Positions 9,965 to 19,205 of a DNA stretch of 64,000 nucleotides are shown here, piece after piece. This DNA is from Opitutus sp. GAS368 (lineage in GTDB: Bacteria; Verrucomicrobiota; Verrucomicrobiia; Opitutales; Opitutaceae): assembly GCA_945874455.1 (NCBI GenBank), contig CAMCHO010000003.1:1-64000 (forward strand), given 5' to 3'. The notes beneath the pieces are model-generated. The model did no database searches, was not told the DNA's origin, and saw nothing but the letters and a program-made list of their open reading frames with translations. A program made the position numbers and the translations under genes. Numbering within the stretch: position 1 is the first letter of the stretch; each line of letters starts with the position of its first letter.

Positions 9965-10741
9965 ATGTCAGCGCCGCTGCCACCCATCGTCGAATTCCGC
10001 GAAGCCACCAAACGTTTCGGCGAAGGCCCACTCGTGCTCGACCTCCTCAACCTCACCGTCCAACCCGGCGAATTCGTTTCCCTCCTCGGCCCCAGCGGTT
10101 GCGGCAAATCCACCCTCCTCCGCCTCATCGCCGGCCTCACTCCGCTCACCGCCGGGTCCCTCATCGTCGACCGTCGCTCACCTGACGCCGCCGCCGCCGA
10201 CCTCGCCTTCGTCTTCCAAGAGCCGACCCTCCTTCCGTGGCTCAGGGTCACAGCCAACATCGAGCTCCCGCTCGCTCTCCGCGGGATTGCTCCCGCCGAA
10301 CGGTCCGCCATCAGCCGCCGCGTCCTCGACTTGGTGCGCCTCTCCGAGAAAGCCAACGCCTACCCGCGCCAGCTTTCCGGTGGCCAAAAAATGCGCGTCT
10401 CCATCGCCCGCGCCCTCGCCCTCTCGCCAAAAATCCTCCTCCTCGACGAACCCTTCGGTGCCCTCGACGAAATGACGCGCGAACACCTCAACGAGGAGCT
10501 CCTCACAATTCGGGAACGCCACGCTTGGACCGCCTTCTTCGTCACCCACTCGGTCGCTGAAGCCGTGTTTCTCTCCAATCGTATCTTCATCTTCTCCGCC
10601 AACCCAGCTCACCTTCACACCGAGATTCCCGTCCCGTTCCCCTACCCTCGCACCGCAGCCACCCGCCTCTCCCGTCCCTACCACGATCTCGTCGCCGACG
10701 TCTCCCGCCTTCTGCGTTCCGTCGAACCCGACACCGTCTGA
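9965..10741 (+). CDS. ABC importer ATP-binding protein (nitrate/taurine/pyrimidine-type)
   Basis: This 258-residue ATPase is of the SsuB/TauB/ThiZ group. Walker A is GPSGCGKS at residues 42-49. The Q-loop region is FVFQEPTLLPWLRV, the signature LSGGQKMRVSIARAL and Walker B ILLLDEPFGALDEMT. All three wordings are typical of importers for sulfonates, nitrate or thiamine precursors. The ATG at 9965 gives the normal family length. It is followed six bases later by its permease and then by the NMT1/THI5-like binding protein, which makes a complete importer. No TPP riboswitch is recognisable in the 74 bases upstream. Confidence 0.93.
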   Translation: MSAPLPPIVEFREATKRFGEGPLVLDLLNLTVQPGEFVSLLGPSGCGKSTLLRLIAGLTPLTAGSLIVDRRSPDAAAADLAFVFQEPTLLPWLRVTANIELPLALRGIAPAERSAISRRVLDLVRLSEKANAYPRQLSGGQKMRVSIARALALSPKILLLDEPFGALDEMTREHLNEELLTIRERHAWTAFFVTHSVAEAVFLSNRIFIFSANPAHLHTEIPVPFPYPRTAATRLSRPYHDLVADVSRLLRSVEPDTV

Positions 10742-10747
10742 ACGCGC

Positions 10748-11539
10748 ATGTCCCGCCGGCTCCAAACCATTTTTCTTCCCGCCGCGACCGGTGCACTCGT
10801 CATTGCCGCGTGGTATGCCGTCCACGCGCTGCTCTCCGAGGATCTCCGCTTTCTCTTGCCGACGCCCACCGCCGTGGTCACCGCGTTTCGCACCCACGCT
10901 GATTCGCTCGCCCGCGCCGCCCTCAACACCACTCAAGGCGCGCTCCTCGGCTTCGCCTTAGCCGTCATCGTCAGCTCGTTCTTCGCGCTCGCCCTCTCGC
11001 TCTCGCGGTTGGTCCGCATCGGCCTTTATCCCTACCTGATGATCTTGCAGATGACGCCCGTGATCGTGTTTGCGCCGATCCTCGTCATCTGGGTCGGGGC
11101 CGGCCTCAAAAGCGTCACGATCATCACGTTTCTCATCTGTTTTTTCCCCCTCGTGGTGAACACCACACAGGGCCTCGTCTCCACCGATCGCCACCTCGTT
11201 GAGCTCTTCGCCATGTGGCGCACCAGTCGCCTCCAACAAGTCCTTTATCTTCGCGTGCCCGCTGCGTTGCCCTACTTTTTCACCGGCTTGCGCATCGCCG
11301 CCACCCTCGCACCCATCGGTGCCCTCGTCGGTGACTACACCGCCGGCAGTTCCGCCGGCGACGGCGGCGGTCTCGGCTTCCAAGCGATCATCTACTCCAG
11401 CCAAGCCAAATACGCCGCGCTCTTCGCGACCGCCGCCACCACGTGTATCCTCGGTTTCATTTTCACCGCCGGCGTCCTTTCACTCAGCTGGCTCGTTCTC
11501 CACCAGTGGCACGACTCCTACGAAAACACCGACAAATAA
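10748..11539 (+). CDS. ABC importer permease (SsuC/TauC/ThiX-type)
   Basis: This 263-residue inner-membrane permease has about six transmembrane helices. The BPD_transp_1 coupling segment is visible near residues 150-190 (FAMWRTSRLQQVLYLRVPAA), where the EAA-type loop meets the ATPase. The segment GALVGDYTAGSSAGDGGGLG is typical of the taurine/nitrate/thiamine-precursor permeases. It starts six bases after the ATPase stop and ends six bases before the binding-protein gene, so the three are translated from one message. Confidence 0.93.
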   Translation: MSRRLQTIFLPAATGALVIAAWYAVHALLSEDLRFLLPTPTAVVTAFRTHADSLARAALNTTQGALLGFALAVIVSSFFALALSLSRLVRIGLYPYLMILQMTPVIVFAPILVIWVGAGLKSVTIITFLICFFPLVVNTTQGLVSTDRHLVELFAMWRTSRLQQVLYLRVPAALPYFFTGLRIAATLAPIGALVGDYTAGSSAGDGGGLGFQAIIYSSQAKYAALFATAATTCILGFIFTAGVLSLSWLVLHQWHDSYENTDK

Positions 11540-11545
11540 TCTCCC

Positions 11546-12547
11546 ATGAAGCTCCGCTCACGCCGCCCGCTGCCCGCCATCATCCGTAGTCTGCTCCTCG
11601 CGCTCAGCGCTCAGTTCTTCGCGCTCAACTCCGCCGTCGCGGCCGCCGCCCCAGCAAAAATCTCCGTCCAACTCGATTGGGTCCCCGAGCCCGAACACGG
11701 CGGTCTCTACCAAGCCCTCGCTCGTGGTTTTTTCCGCGAAGAGGGCCTCGACGTCACCTTGCTGCCCGGCGGACCCGGCGCCCAAGTCATGCCCAGCGTC
11801 GCCACCGGTAAAGTGGACATCGCCCAAGCCGACTCCACCACCACCCTACTCCAACAAGCCGAGGGCCTCCCCTTCGTCCAATTTGTAGCCGTCTTCCAAG
11901 ACGATCCGTCCGGAATTCTCGTCCACGCCGATAGCCCCGTCCGCACCTTCGCCGACCTCAACGGCCAGACCATCATCGCTCGTCCCGGCTGGCCCTTTCT
12001 CAAATTCCTCGTGGAAAAATACCACCTGAAGGTTAACGAGGTTCCTCAGAACTTCTCCGTCGCCGCGTTCCTCGGTAACAAACAAGCACTCCAACAGGGC
12101 TACTTCATCGCCGAGCCCCACCACATCACGCAGGCCGGCGGCAAGCCCCCTCGCTTCCTCTCCACGTGGGACGCCGGCTTCCGCGCCTACGCTGTGCTCA
12201 TCACCAATAAAAAATTCGCCCGCGAGCGCCCCGCCGAACTCCGCGCGTTCACCCGCGCCTACCTCCGCGGTTGGCAAGACTACCTCGAGGGTGATCCGAC
12301 CCCCGCTCACACCGCGTTGAAAAAAGCCCACGCGCCGAACACCGACGCCTTCCTCGCCTTCTCACGCCAAGCCATCATCGCCGAAAAACTCGTCACCGGC
12401 CGCGACGCCCACGGCGGTCCGAAGAACATCGGTCGACTCGAGGCCGCGCGCTACGCCGAACAAATCGCCCAGCTCGAAGCCCTCGGCCTCCTCCCGAAAG
12501 GCAAGCTCACCCCCGCCACGGCCTTCACCAACGAATTTCTCCCTTAG
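11546..12547 (+). CDS. ABC importer substrate-binding protein, NMT1/THI5-like
   Basis: This 333-residue periplasmic binding protein has a signal peptide (about residues 1-33). The opening KISVQLDWVPEPEHGGLYQA and GFFREEGLDVTLLPGG is the ThiY/THI5-like signature, a family that binds thiamine pyrimidine precursors or similar small molecules. GKVDIAQADSTT and the RPGWPFLKFLVEKY region agree with the same fold. The specific substrate cannot be fixed, because sulfonate and nitrate binders share the fold. I lean towards a pyrimidine precursor from the DWVPxxxHGG wording. Last gene of the three-gene importer. Confidence 0.88.
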   Translation: MKLRSRRPLPAIIRSLLLALSAQFFALNSAVAAAAPAKISVQLDWVPEPEHGGLYQALARGFFREEGLDVTLLPGGPGAQVMPSVATGKVDIAQADSTTTLLQQAEGLPFVQFVAVFQDDPSGILVHADSPVRTFADLNGQTIIARPGWPFLKFLVEKYHLKVNEVPQNFSVAAFLGNKQALQQGYFIAEPHHITQAGGKPPRFLSTWDAGFRAYAVLITNKKFARERPAELRAFTRAYLRGWQDYLEGDPTPAHTALKKAHAPNTDAFLAFSRQAIIAEKLVTGRDAHGGPKNIGRLEAARYAEQIAQLEALGLLPKGKLTPATAFTNEFLP

Positions 12548-12659
12548 CCCGCCCTTCGTCTGCCCACTACTCGCTCCACCTCACCTCTGCCGTGTAGTCC
12601 GTAGGCGCGCTTCTTTTGACGGCGTCCTGCGCTCACACCGAAACGACCACTCGGAAAAG

Positions 12660-13420
12660 ACTCCGCGCATGCGCAACGCCTCTCGCTCTGCTGGTTAATC
12701 GGTGCGGGCCCGTCCGCTCTCAACGCACGCTCACTCTGCGCGACCGGCCTCGCCTGCCTTTTGCTCGTCTGGCTCTTTTTTCCCCTGATGCTCCTGTCCG
12801 CGCCGCGAAACTCCTCAGCGGCGACGTTTCGTGGTGCGACCTGACCGCGCTTACGTTTCACTCCGCAACGCCACCGCTCCCCACGCCGCTCGCCTCTTGG
12901 GCCCACGTGCTCCCCGTCTGGTTTCACCTCGCCGCCCGCGCCGGCATGTTTACTTGCGAGCTCCTCATTCCATTTTTCCTTTTCGCCCCCCGCACCTGCC
13001 GGCACCGCCCCGCGCTCCTCGCTTCACCCTTTGTCACGTAATACGTGACAAACGTTTCCTCCGAATTGCGGCCACGTGTCACGCCGCTCATCCCCCACCG
13101 CTAAGGCCTCTTCGCCGTCATGACCCATCCGCGCAGGGAACGTGTCTTCGAGGGCCGCGACCCTCGCCTCGGCTGGTAACCCTGGTTCGCTGCCCTCGGC
13201 CATCCCACGCATAACTCCGCGTTCCCCTCGGTCTGCGAACCTCCGCTGCGCGGCACACCCGCAGTCCTCGCCGTGGCCGAAAAAAATCCTTTCCCGCAAA
13301 AACCGCTCCGCCACCTCCGCGTCGTTCGTTACGAATAACCCTTCATCACCCCGGCACGCGCGCCGCCCCCGGCCAGATCCGGCGCCGCACGCCGCACGAT
13401 TTGTCCATCCAACCCGCGTC
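12660..13420 (+). pseudogene. Degraded lipase maturation factor family gene
   Basis: Several disconnected pieces read as a lipase maturation factor, a multi-pass membrane protein normally near 450-500 residues. One frame gives QRLSLCWLIGAG through VWLFFPLMLLS. After a one-base shift near 12799 the next frame gives KLLSGDVSWCDLTAL and PLPTPLASWAHVLPVWFH, the hallmark region of the family. Further on come PRLGW, a TAA at 13177, then PWFAALG, and later EKNPFPQKPLRHLRVVRYE followed by TAA at 13336. Roughly half of the expected protein is missing between these blocks, and a 23-bp palindrome sits in the gap. This is real decay and not just a sequencing slip, because there are stops, a shift and a large internal loss. 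The outer limits are approximate. Confidence 0.72.
13030..13052. repeat. Palindrome, copy 1 of 5 (TTGTCACGT family)
   Basis: Arms TTTGTCACGT and ACGTGACAAA flank the centre AAT. The same palindrome occurs at 49183-49205 and three times at 49658-49832. This copy lies inside the lipase maturation factor remnant and is followed by CGTTTCC, similar to the GTTTCC that follows the three array copies. Confidence 0.9.
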
Positions 13421-13515
13421 GCCCCAATAAAGCCGCCGACCGTTTCAACGTCCCCGTTCACTGCCCAAATTTTTTCCGCGCTATCCCGACTCTCCGTGCT
13501 CATACGCTTTCCGTC

Positions 13516-14781
13516 ATGCCGCAACCGACCGCTCTCGAACGTTTCCTGCCCCTCCTACGATCCGCCCTCACCGACGGCACTTTGACCAAGCTTACCCTCG
13601 GCAAACCCGCGCCCGCCCTCACCCGGGCCGATCCCACACTGCAAAATATCTTCGTTCGACCCGTCGCTCTCAAAGCGGGCCTGCAGCTCTCGTTCGTGTG
13701 GCGCCACGCCACCCGCGACGTCACGAAAAACCACGCTCCCGCCGAGGCTATCACCCTGATCGAGGCCGCTCTTGGCCGCGACTTCCTCGACGCCCACCTC
13801 TTCACCGCTACCCAAATCGCCCAATTGGAATTTAACTCCGACGGCAGCGCTCGCCTCCGCGTGAAGTCCACACCGCTTTCCGTCCCGTCCGCCCCGCCTC
13901 CGCCGGCGGCCCACAACGCCCCCAAACACCACCTCATCCCCGCTGAAGCCCCGTGGCTCGATTCTCTCGGCGTCACCAATAATCGGGGACAACCACGCGA
14001 GGGCATGGCCGATAAATTTCGCCAAATCCAGAAATTTTCGGAACTCCTCAGCCACCTCGTCGCCGAGGCCTTCCCTGACGCGCCACCTCCCCCTGCCGCC
14101 AGCGGCGACACTCACCTTTCACCTCCGGACGCTCCACTCTCAGCCCCCAACGTTCAACTCCGCGTCGTCGACGCGGGATCCGGCAAAGGCTACCTCACCT
14201 TCGCCGTCGCCGCCCTCCTCGGCGAACGCGCCCACGTCACCGGGATCGAGTCCCGCCCCGAGCTCGTCGCCCTGTGCAATCGTGTCGCCGCCCAACACGG
14301 CCTCGCCCACCGCCTCACCTTCCGCGCCGGGACCATTACCGACACGCCGCTCGCTGCCTGCGATCTGCTCATCGCCCTCCACGCCTGCGACACCGCGACC
14401 GACGATGCCCTCGCCCGCGGGCTCGCGGCCCACGCCCGCCTGCTCGTCGTTTCACCTTGCTGTCAAAAAGAGCTCCGCCCGCAACTCACCCCGCCACCCG
14501 TCCTCGCCGACGCGCTGCGGCACGGCATTTTCCAAGAGCGTCAGTCCGAGTTCGTCACCGACGCCCTCCGCGCCCAACTCCTCGAGTGGGCGGGTTACAA
14601 AACTAAGGTCTTTGAATTCATCGCCACGGAGCACACCGCGAAGAACCTCATGATATCCGCGATTCGCACCCGCCTGGCCGGCACGCCGGATGACGCCAAA
14701 GCCCAACGTCTGCGCGCCCTTGCCTCGTTTTACGGGATTCGCCAGCACGCCCTAGCCCATCACCTCACGTTCTCGCTTTAG
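13516..14781 (+). CDS. SAM-dependent methyltransferase (class I)
   Basis: This 421-residue protein has a Rossmann methyltransferase domain in its C-terminal half. Motif I is VVDAGSGKGYLTFAVA (about residues 216-231), followed by VTGIESRPELVALCN and an acidic/CDLLIALHACDTATDDA motif IV-like stretch. VVSPCCQKEL is typical of the METTL25/GSTCD-related methyltransferase_32 group. The N-terminal 130 residues form a poorly conserved domain, and an Ala/Pro-rich linker joins the two. The target (RNA, protein or small molecule) is unknown. It stands alone, with remnant DNA upstream and a convergent DUF1501 gene downstream. Confidence 0.88.
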   Translation: MPQPTALERFLPLLRSALTDGTLTKLTLGKPAPALTRADPTLQNIFVRPVALKAGLQLSFVWRHATRDVTKNHAPAEAITLIEAALGRDFLDAHLFTATQIAQLEFNSDGSARLRVKSTPLSVPSAPPPPAAHNAPKHHLIPAEAPWLDSLGVTNNRGQPREGMADKFRQIQKFSELLSHLVAEAFPDAPPPPAASGDTHLSPPDAPLSAPNVQLRVVDAGSGKGYLTFAVAALLGERAHVTGIESRPELVALCNRVAAQHGLAHRLTFRAGTITDTPLAACDLLIALHACDTATDDALARGLAAHARLLVVSPCCQKELRPQLTPPPVLADALRHGIFQERQSEFVTDALRAQLLEWAGYKTKVFEFIATEHTAKNLMISAIRTRLAGTPDDAKAQRLRALASFYGIRQHALAHHLTFSL

Positions 14782-14905
14782 GGCTCCGCGTATCCACCGA
14801 CCGCAGTTTGCAACCATCGCGGACTTTCGCTCCTCAAAGGCGTGCCGGCACCCCGCGGGTCGCTCCCCTCCCCCCAGCGTGTGCCACGCACTCCGGCGCT
14901 CCGGC

Positions 14906-16360
14906 TCACGCAAGCGCTTTTCGTATCACATTTCCGGCCACATCGGTGAGACGCTCGTTGCGGCCGTTGCGACGGAACGTCAGGCGTGTGTGGTCGAGAC
15001 CGAGCAAATGCAGAATGGTCGCGTGGATGTCGTGCACGTGCGCTTTTTCCGACTCGGCGCGCAAGCCCACGGCATCAGTGGAACCGATCACCTGCCCACC
15101 TTTCACGCCGCCTCCGGCGAGCCACATTGAAAAGCCGTGTGGGTTATGATCTCGACCGTTCGCGCCTTCGCTCATCGGCATGCGACCGAACTCGCCGCCC
15201 CAGATCACCAGCGTCGAATCGAGGAGGCCGCGTGATTTCAAATCTTTCAACAGACCGGCGACGGGCAGATCGCTCTGCGCACACAGTTTGGAGTGGTTTC
15301 CCTCCATGTCGGCGTGGCCGTCCCAGCCGTTGGTGTCGCCACAGTAGAGCTGCACAAAGCGCACACCGCGCTCGAGCATCCGGCGCGCCAGCAAACAGCG
15401 CTGGCCGAACTCCTCGGTGATTTTCTGGTCGAGGCCATAGAGTTTTTTCGTGGCCTCAGTTTCCCGCGAGATATCCACGACGTCGGGCGCGTGTTGCTGC
15501 ATGCGAAACGCCAACTCATAGGCCGCGATGCGGGCCGCGAGTTCTGAGTCCTCCTCGCCCGCCGCAAGATTTTCTCGGTTGAGCTGATTGATAAAATCCA
15601 CCGTCGCCGCCTGCTGCGCCCCGGAGATGCCGGCAGGCGTATTAAGATTGAGGATCGGCGACGCACCTCCCCGCAAAATCGTGCCTTGGTAGGCGGCGGG
15701 CATGTAGCCGTTGCCCCACGCCGGCGCGCCACCCTTCACCCAACCCGAGGGATCGGGCATGACGACGAAGGCGGGCATATTTTGGTTTTCCGTGCCGAGC
15801 CCATAGGTCGCCCAGGAGCCGAGACTCGGGCGACCCATAAGAATCGAACCAGTGTTCATCTGGTAGACGGATTCGGGATGCGTGACGCTGTCGCCGTGAC
15901 AACCACGCAACACGCACAGTTCGTCAGCGCACGAGGCGATGTGCGGCAAGAACTCGGAGATTTCGGTGCCGGATTGTCCCCGCGGCCGAAACTCCCGCAG
16001 CGGCGCGAGCAGCTTGTTTTTCGCAACAGCTCGGCGGGTCTTGAACGTGCCAAACGATTCCGGAATCGGCTGGCCCGCGAGCCGGATCAAATCGGGCTTC
16101 GGATCGAGCAGGTCCACATGGCTCGGACCACCCGACATGAAGAGGAAGATCACGCGTTGCGCTTTGGCGGCGAAATGCGGCAGTTTCGCCGCAAAGGGAT
16201 TGGCGAGGCGCGACGCCGGCGCGGCAAGCAGTCCTTCGCGGCCGAGCAGAGAGGTCAACGCCACCATGCCAAAGCCACCACCGGCATGACGCAAAAACGA
16301 ACGGCGCGACGTGGGGCGCGTCGCAAATCCTCCGGGGCCGCAGCAAGGTTCAGTCGACAT
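14906..16360 (-). CDS. DUF1501 family Tat-exported protein
   Basis: This 484-residue protein has a twin-arginine signal (SRRSFLRHAGGGFG, about residues 16-29). It shows the DUF1501 core: VIFLFMSGGPSHVDLLDPKP, GRPSLGSWATYGLG, and ending with LVIWGGEFGRMPMSE and GRDHNPHGFSMWLAGGGVKGG. The fold is related to alkaline phosphatase and sulfatase enzymes, but the physiological reaction is not established. The ATG at 16360 is preferred to a TTG six bases upstream. It overlaps the upstream DUF1549/DUF1553 gene by 11 bases, the standard pairing of these families in planctomycetes and verrucomicrobia. Confidence 0.93.
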   Translation of the reverse strand: MSTEPCCGPGGFATRPTSRRSFLRHAGGGFGMVALTSLLGREGLLAAPASRLANPFAAKLPHFAAKAQRVIFLFMSGGPSHVDLLDPKPDLIRLAGQPIPESFGTFKTRRAVAKNKLLAPLREFRPRGQSGTEISEFLPHIASCADELCVLRGCHGDSVTHPESVYQMNTGSILMGRPSLGSWATYGLGTENQNMPAFVVMPDPSGWVKGGAPAWGNGYMPAAYQGTILRGGASPILNLNTPAGISGAQQAATVDFINQLNRENLAAGEEDSELAARIAAYELAFRMQQHAPDVVDISRETEATKKLYGLDQKITEEFGQRCLLARRMLERGVRFVQLYCGDTNGWDGHADMEGNHSKLCAQSDLPVAGLLKDLKSRGLLDSTLVIWGGEFGRMPMSEGANGRDHNPHGFSMWLAGGGVKGGQVIGSTDAVGLRAESEKAHVHDIHATILHLLGLDHTRLTFRRNGRNERLTDVAGNVIRKALA

Positions 16361-18851
16361 AGACAAATGCGTTGAGGTTAAAGAGCCCGCGGCACAGCTC
16401 GCTGAGCGGTGAGCGGGCGAGAAATTCCACCGAGAGCCGTCGCTCCACCGCCGTGGGCGGGCGACCGATAATGAGGCGATAGGCCAACGTGACCCGCGCC
16501 TCGGGCGAGTCGGCGGCCTCCGTCAACCGCTCCGCTGTGCGCGCCGCCGCCGCCAAGACTTCCTCCGCGTTGAGCAAGGTCAGTGACTGCGGCGCCGTCG
16601 TGCTTCGCTCGCGCGCCGAGCAGCTCAGGTTGTTGTCAGGCGCATCGAACACTTCGAGAAAGGGAAACCGTAGGTTTCGCCGCGCGAAAATATAGAGGCT
16701 GCGCCGCGTATGATCGCGCGGGTCGGTGCTCGCGATCCAACCCTTGGCGCCCTCAAACAGCTCTTTAGGAATCGGCGGGAAAACTCCGGGACCGCCGACT
16801 TTCAGGTTCAGTTCACCGCTGATCGCGAGGAGACTGTCACGGATCACCTCGCCCTCAATCCGCAGCCGATTCATGCGCCCATAGAGCCGGTTCTCCGGAT
16901 CGTGGACCATCTCTGCCGCGGCGACCGTACTGGCCTGCTGATACGTCGCCGAGAGCAACATGAGCCGGTGCATGGCTTTCACACTCCAGCCCCGCGCAGT
17001 GAACTCCGCGGCTAGCCAGTCGAGCAGCGCCGGATGCGTGGGCTTTTGCCCATGCGTGCCAAAGTCACTCGGTGTTCCGACCAGCCCGCGCCCAAAATGA
17101 TGCTGCCATATCCGGTTCACCATTACCCGCGCCGTGAGCGGGTGCGCCTCGCTCGCCACCCAATGGGCGAGGGGCGCGCGCACGTTTTCCGCTGGCTCGC
17201 TCGCCGCGGCACCGACACCGGACAGCACCTGCGGAAACCCCGCCCGCACTTCGTCCCCGGGCTGATTGTAATCACCGCGGTGGAGCACGTGCGTCTTCGC
17301 CGGCGCCCCGTTTTGCAGCGCCAACGTAGCGGGGAGCGGTCGTGGCTTCGGAAACGGTTTCAACTCCGCGAGCAGCACCGCGTGCCGGTCGCGGTCCGGC
17401 TTTTTCATCGCAGCGCCGATTTCCTTCGCCGTGACCGCCACCAAATGGGCGGTTTCCAACACTTGGTTTTCCTGCTCGGTCGTGCGTTGCTCCTTCGCCA
17501 CTCGGTGCGCCGCTTGGGCTTCGGGCGAGAGCTTCGCGAGTTTTCGCTCGAGGAGCGTCTTTCGCGGCGGCTCTTCCAGCGCGAAAATCTGGGTCTGCAC
17601 CGCTTTGGTCTGCTCGCCATAGGCGGCCATGGCCATCTCGTGCGCGTGGCTCTCCGCCGCGGTGGGCACCGGCAGATCATGGCGGAATTTCGCCGCAGTG
17701 AAAAATGCCTGCAACCGGTAGTAGTCGCGCTGCGCGATCGGCTCGAACTTGTGGTCGTGACAGCGCGCGCAACCGACGGTGAGGCCGAGCAACGCCAGCG
17801 CGGTCGTGTCGGTCATGTCGTTCAACGTATTTCGCCGGCGCTGCACCTGATCGGCGGAATCGACCATGTCGGGACCGAGGAGGTTGAACGCCGTCGCGAT
17901 CTGCGCGTCAGGATCGCCAGGGAAAAGTTCATCGCCCGCTAACTGTTCACGGATGAAACGGTCGTAGGGCTTGTCCGCGTTGAAAGCCCGCACCACGTAG
18001 TCGCGGTAGCGCCACGCGTTGGGCCTCGCCGCATCGTGCTCGAACCCGTCGCTCTCCGCAAAGCGCGCCAGATCCAGCCAGTGCCGCCCCCACCGCTCGC
18101 CGTAGTGCGGCGAGGCCAGCAACCGGTCAACCAGCGTCTCGTAGGCACGCGGCGACGCGTCCCGCACAAACGCATCGATCTCTGCCAGCGTCGGCGGCAA
18201 CCCCACGAGATCGAGCGTCACGCGCCGGATCAGCACCTCACGGTTCGCTGGCACCGCAGGGCTGCTTCCCTTCGCCTCCAACCCGGCCAAGATAAACGTA
18301 TCGAGCGGCGATTTCGGCCACGCGGCCTGCTTCACCACGGGCAGCTTCGGTCGTACCACCGGTTGAAACGCCCAGTGTGCCCGATCCGCCTCGGTGAGCG
18401 CAAAGGCCGCTCTGGTCGGCGCGGCTCCCCCGGCCACGATTTCAGCTTGGCGCAGTTCGCGGGTGTAAATGGCCCCGTCGCGAATCCACGCGGCGATGAT
18501 CGCGATGTCCGCCTCCGGCAACTTGTCGTTCTTGTGCGGCATCCCGGGCTCTTCCTCGCGGGTGATCATCCGTTGGAACAAACTCAGCTCCGGGCGGCCG
18601 AGGACCACCGCCGCCCCACTCTCACCCCCGCGCAGCAACGCCGCGTGCGTCGTGAGATCGAACCCCGCTTTGGTTTTCTCACCGCCGTGACACGGCACAC
18701 AATGTTGCTCGAGCAGCGCCAGTGCCGTGGGCGGATGCGGGTTTCCGGATAGCACCTGCGCGGGCAGGGCCGTGCACAAGGCAACGCCCAGCGTAAATCC
18801 AAAACGGATACGCCATTGCCAACGACTCAGCCTGACGGGAAAGAAAGACAC
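16350..18851 (-). CDS. PSD1 and DUF1549/DUF1553 cytochrome-like exported protein
   Basis: This 833-residue protein starts with GTG and carries a signal peptide (about residues 10-32). A planctomycete cytochrome C domain follows, with one heme motif CVPCHGG near residue 52 and GMPHKNDKLPEADI further on. DUF1549 covers about 170-380 (WPKSPLDTFILAGLEAKG, HYGERWGRHWLDLARFAESDG, GCARCHDHKFEPI), where a second CxxCH-type motif occurs. DUF1553 is C-terminal (ARVMVNRIWQHHFGRGLVGTPSDFG, LYIFARRNLRFPFLEVFD). A periplasmic redox or polysaccharide-related role is commonly proposed but unproven. It is translationally coupled to the DUF1501 gene. Confidence 0.93.
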   Translation of the reverse strand: MSFFPVRLSRWQWRIRFGFTLGVALCTALPAQVLSGNPHPPTALALLEQHCVPCHGGEKTKAGFDLTTHAALLRGGESGAAVVLGRPELSLFQRMITREEEPGMPHKNDKLPEADIAIIAAWIRDGAIYTRELRQAEIVAGGAAPTRAAFALTEADRAHWAFQPVVRPKLPVVKQAAWPKSPLDTFILAGLEAKGSSPAVPANREVLIRRVTLDLVGLPPTLAEIDAFVRDASPRAYETLVDRLLASPHYGERWGRHWLDLARFAESDGFEHDAARPNAWRYRDYVVRAFNADKPYDRFIREQLAGDELFPGDPDAQIATAFNLLGPDMVDSADQVQRRRNTLNDMTDTTALALLGLTVGCARCHDHKFEPIAQRDYYRLQAFFTAAKFRHDLPVPTAAESHAHEMAMAAYGEQTKAVQTQIFALEEPPRKTLLERKLAKLSPEAQAAHRVAKEQRTTEQENQVLETAHLVAVTAKEIGAAMKKPDRDRHAVLLAELKPFPKPRPLPATLALQNGAPAKTHVLHRGDYNQPGDEVRAGFPQVLSGVGAAASEPAENVRAPLAHWVASEAHPLTARVMVNRIWQHHFGRGLVGTPSDFGTHGQKPTHPALLDWLAAEFTARGWSVKAMHRLMLLSATYQQASTVAAAEMVHDPENRLYGRMNRLRIEGEVIRDSLLAISGELNLKVGGPGVFPPIPKELFEGAKGWIASTDPRDHTRRSLYIFARRNLRFPFLEVFDAPDNNLSCSARERSTTAPQSLTLLNAEEVLAAAARTAERLTEAADSPEARVTLAYRLIIGRPPTAVERRLSVEFLARSPLSELCRGLFNLNAFVYVD

Positions 18852-19205
18852 TGGGATAAGGGGATCGGCAGGCTCACCGACTGAGTAACGCGAATCAACC
18901 CTTGGTTACACCGCCCCAAAACGGCGCGGTCGTGGTGTCCACCACCGGTCGCCCGCGGGAACCGCCACTCATCTCCGCTGCCGGATTCGTTGGCCTAGAC
19001 ATTCAGGCGACCGCCACGCTTCGAGCGCGGTGAGCAATCCCGTGAGCAATCCGGTGAGCAAAATCGAAGGGTGACGCGCGTTGACCGGCGAGACGGCGCG
19101 CCGTTTCGCGCCGAAGAGTAGACGCTCAGCTCTCTACTGTATTAATCCGCCTTTCGCGTAGTTGCTTTGGCTCAGACGCACTGCTGTCTTGGCGCCACTA
19201 CACTT
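18852..19205. other. Divergent intergenic region with a 12-bp triplet repeat
   Basis: No gene is seen between the divergently transcribed DUF1549/DUF1553 and permease genes. At 19030-19065 there are three imperfect tandem copies of GTGAGCAATCC. The region should hold both promoters, but no convincing -35/-10 pair could be picked. Confidence 0.6.
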
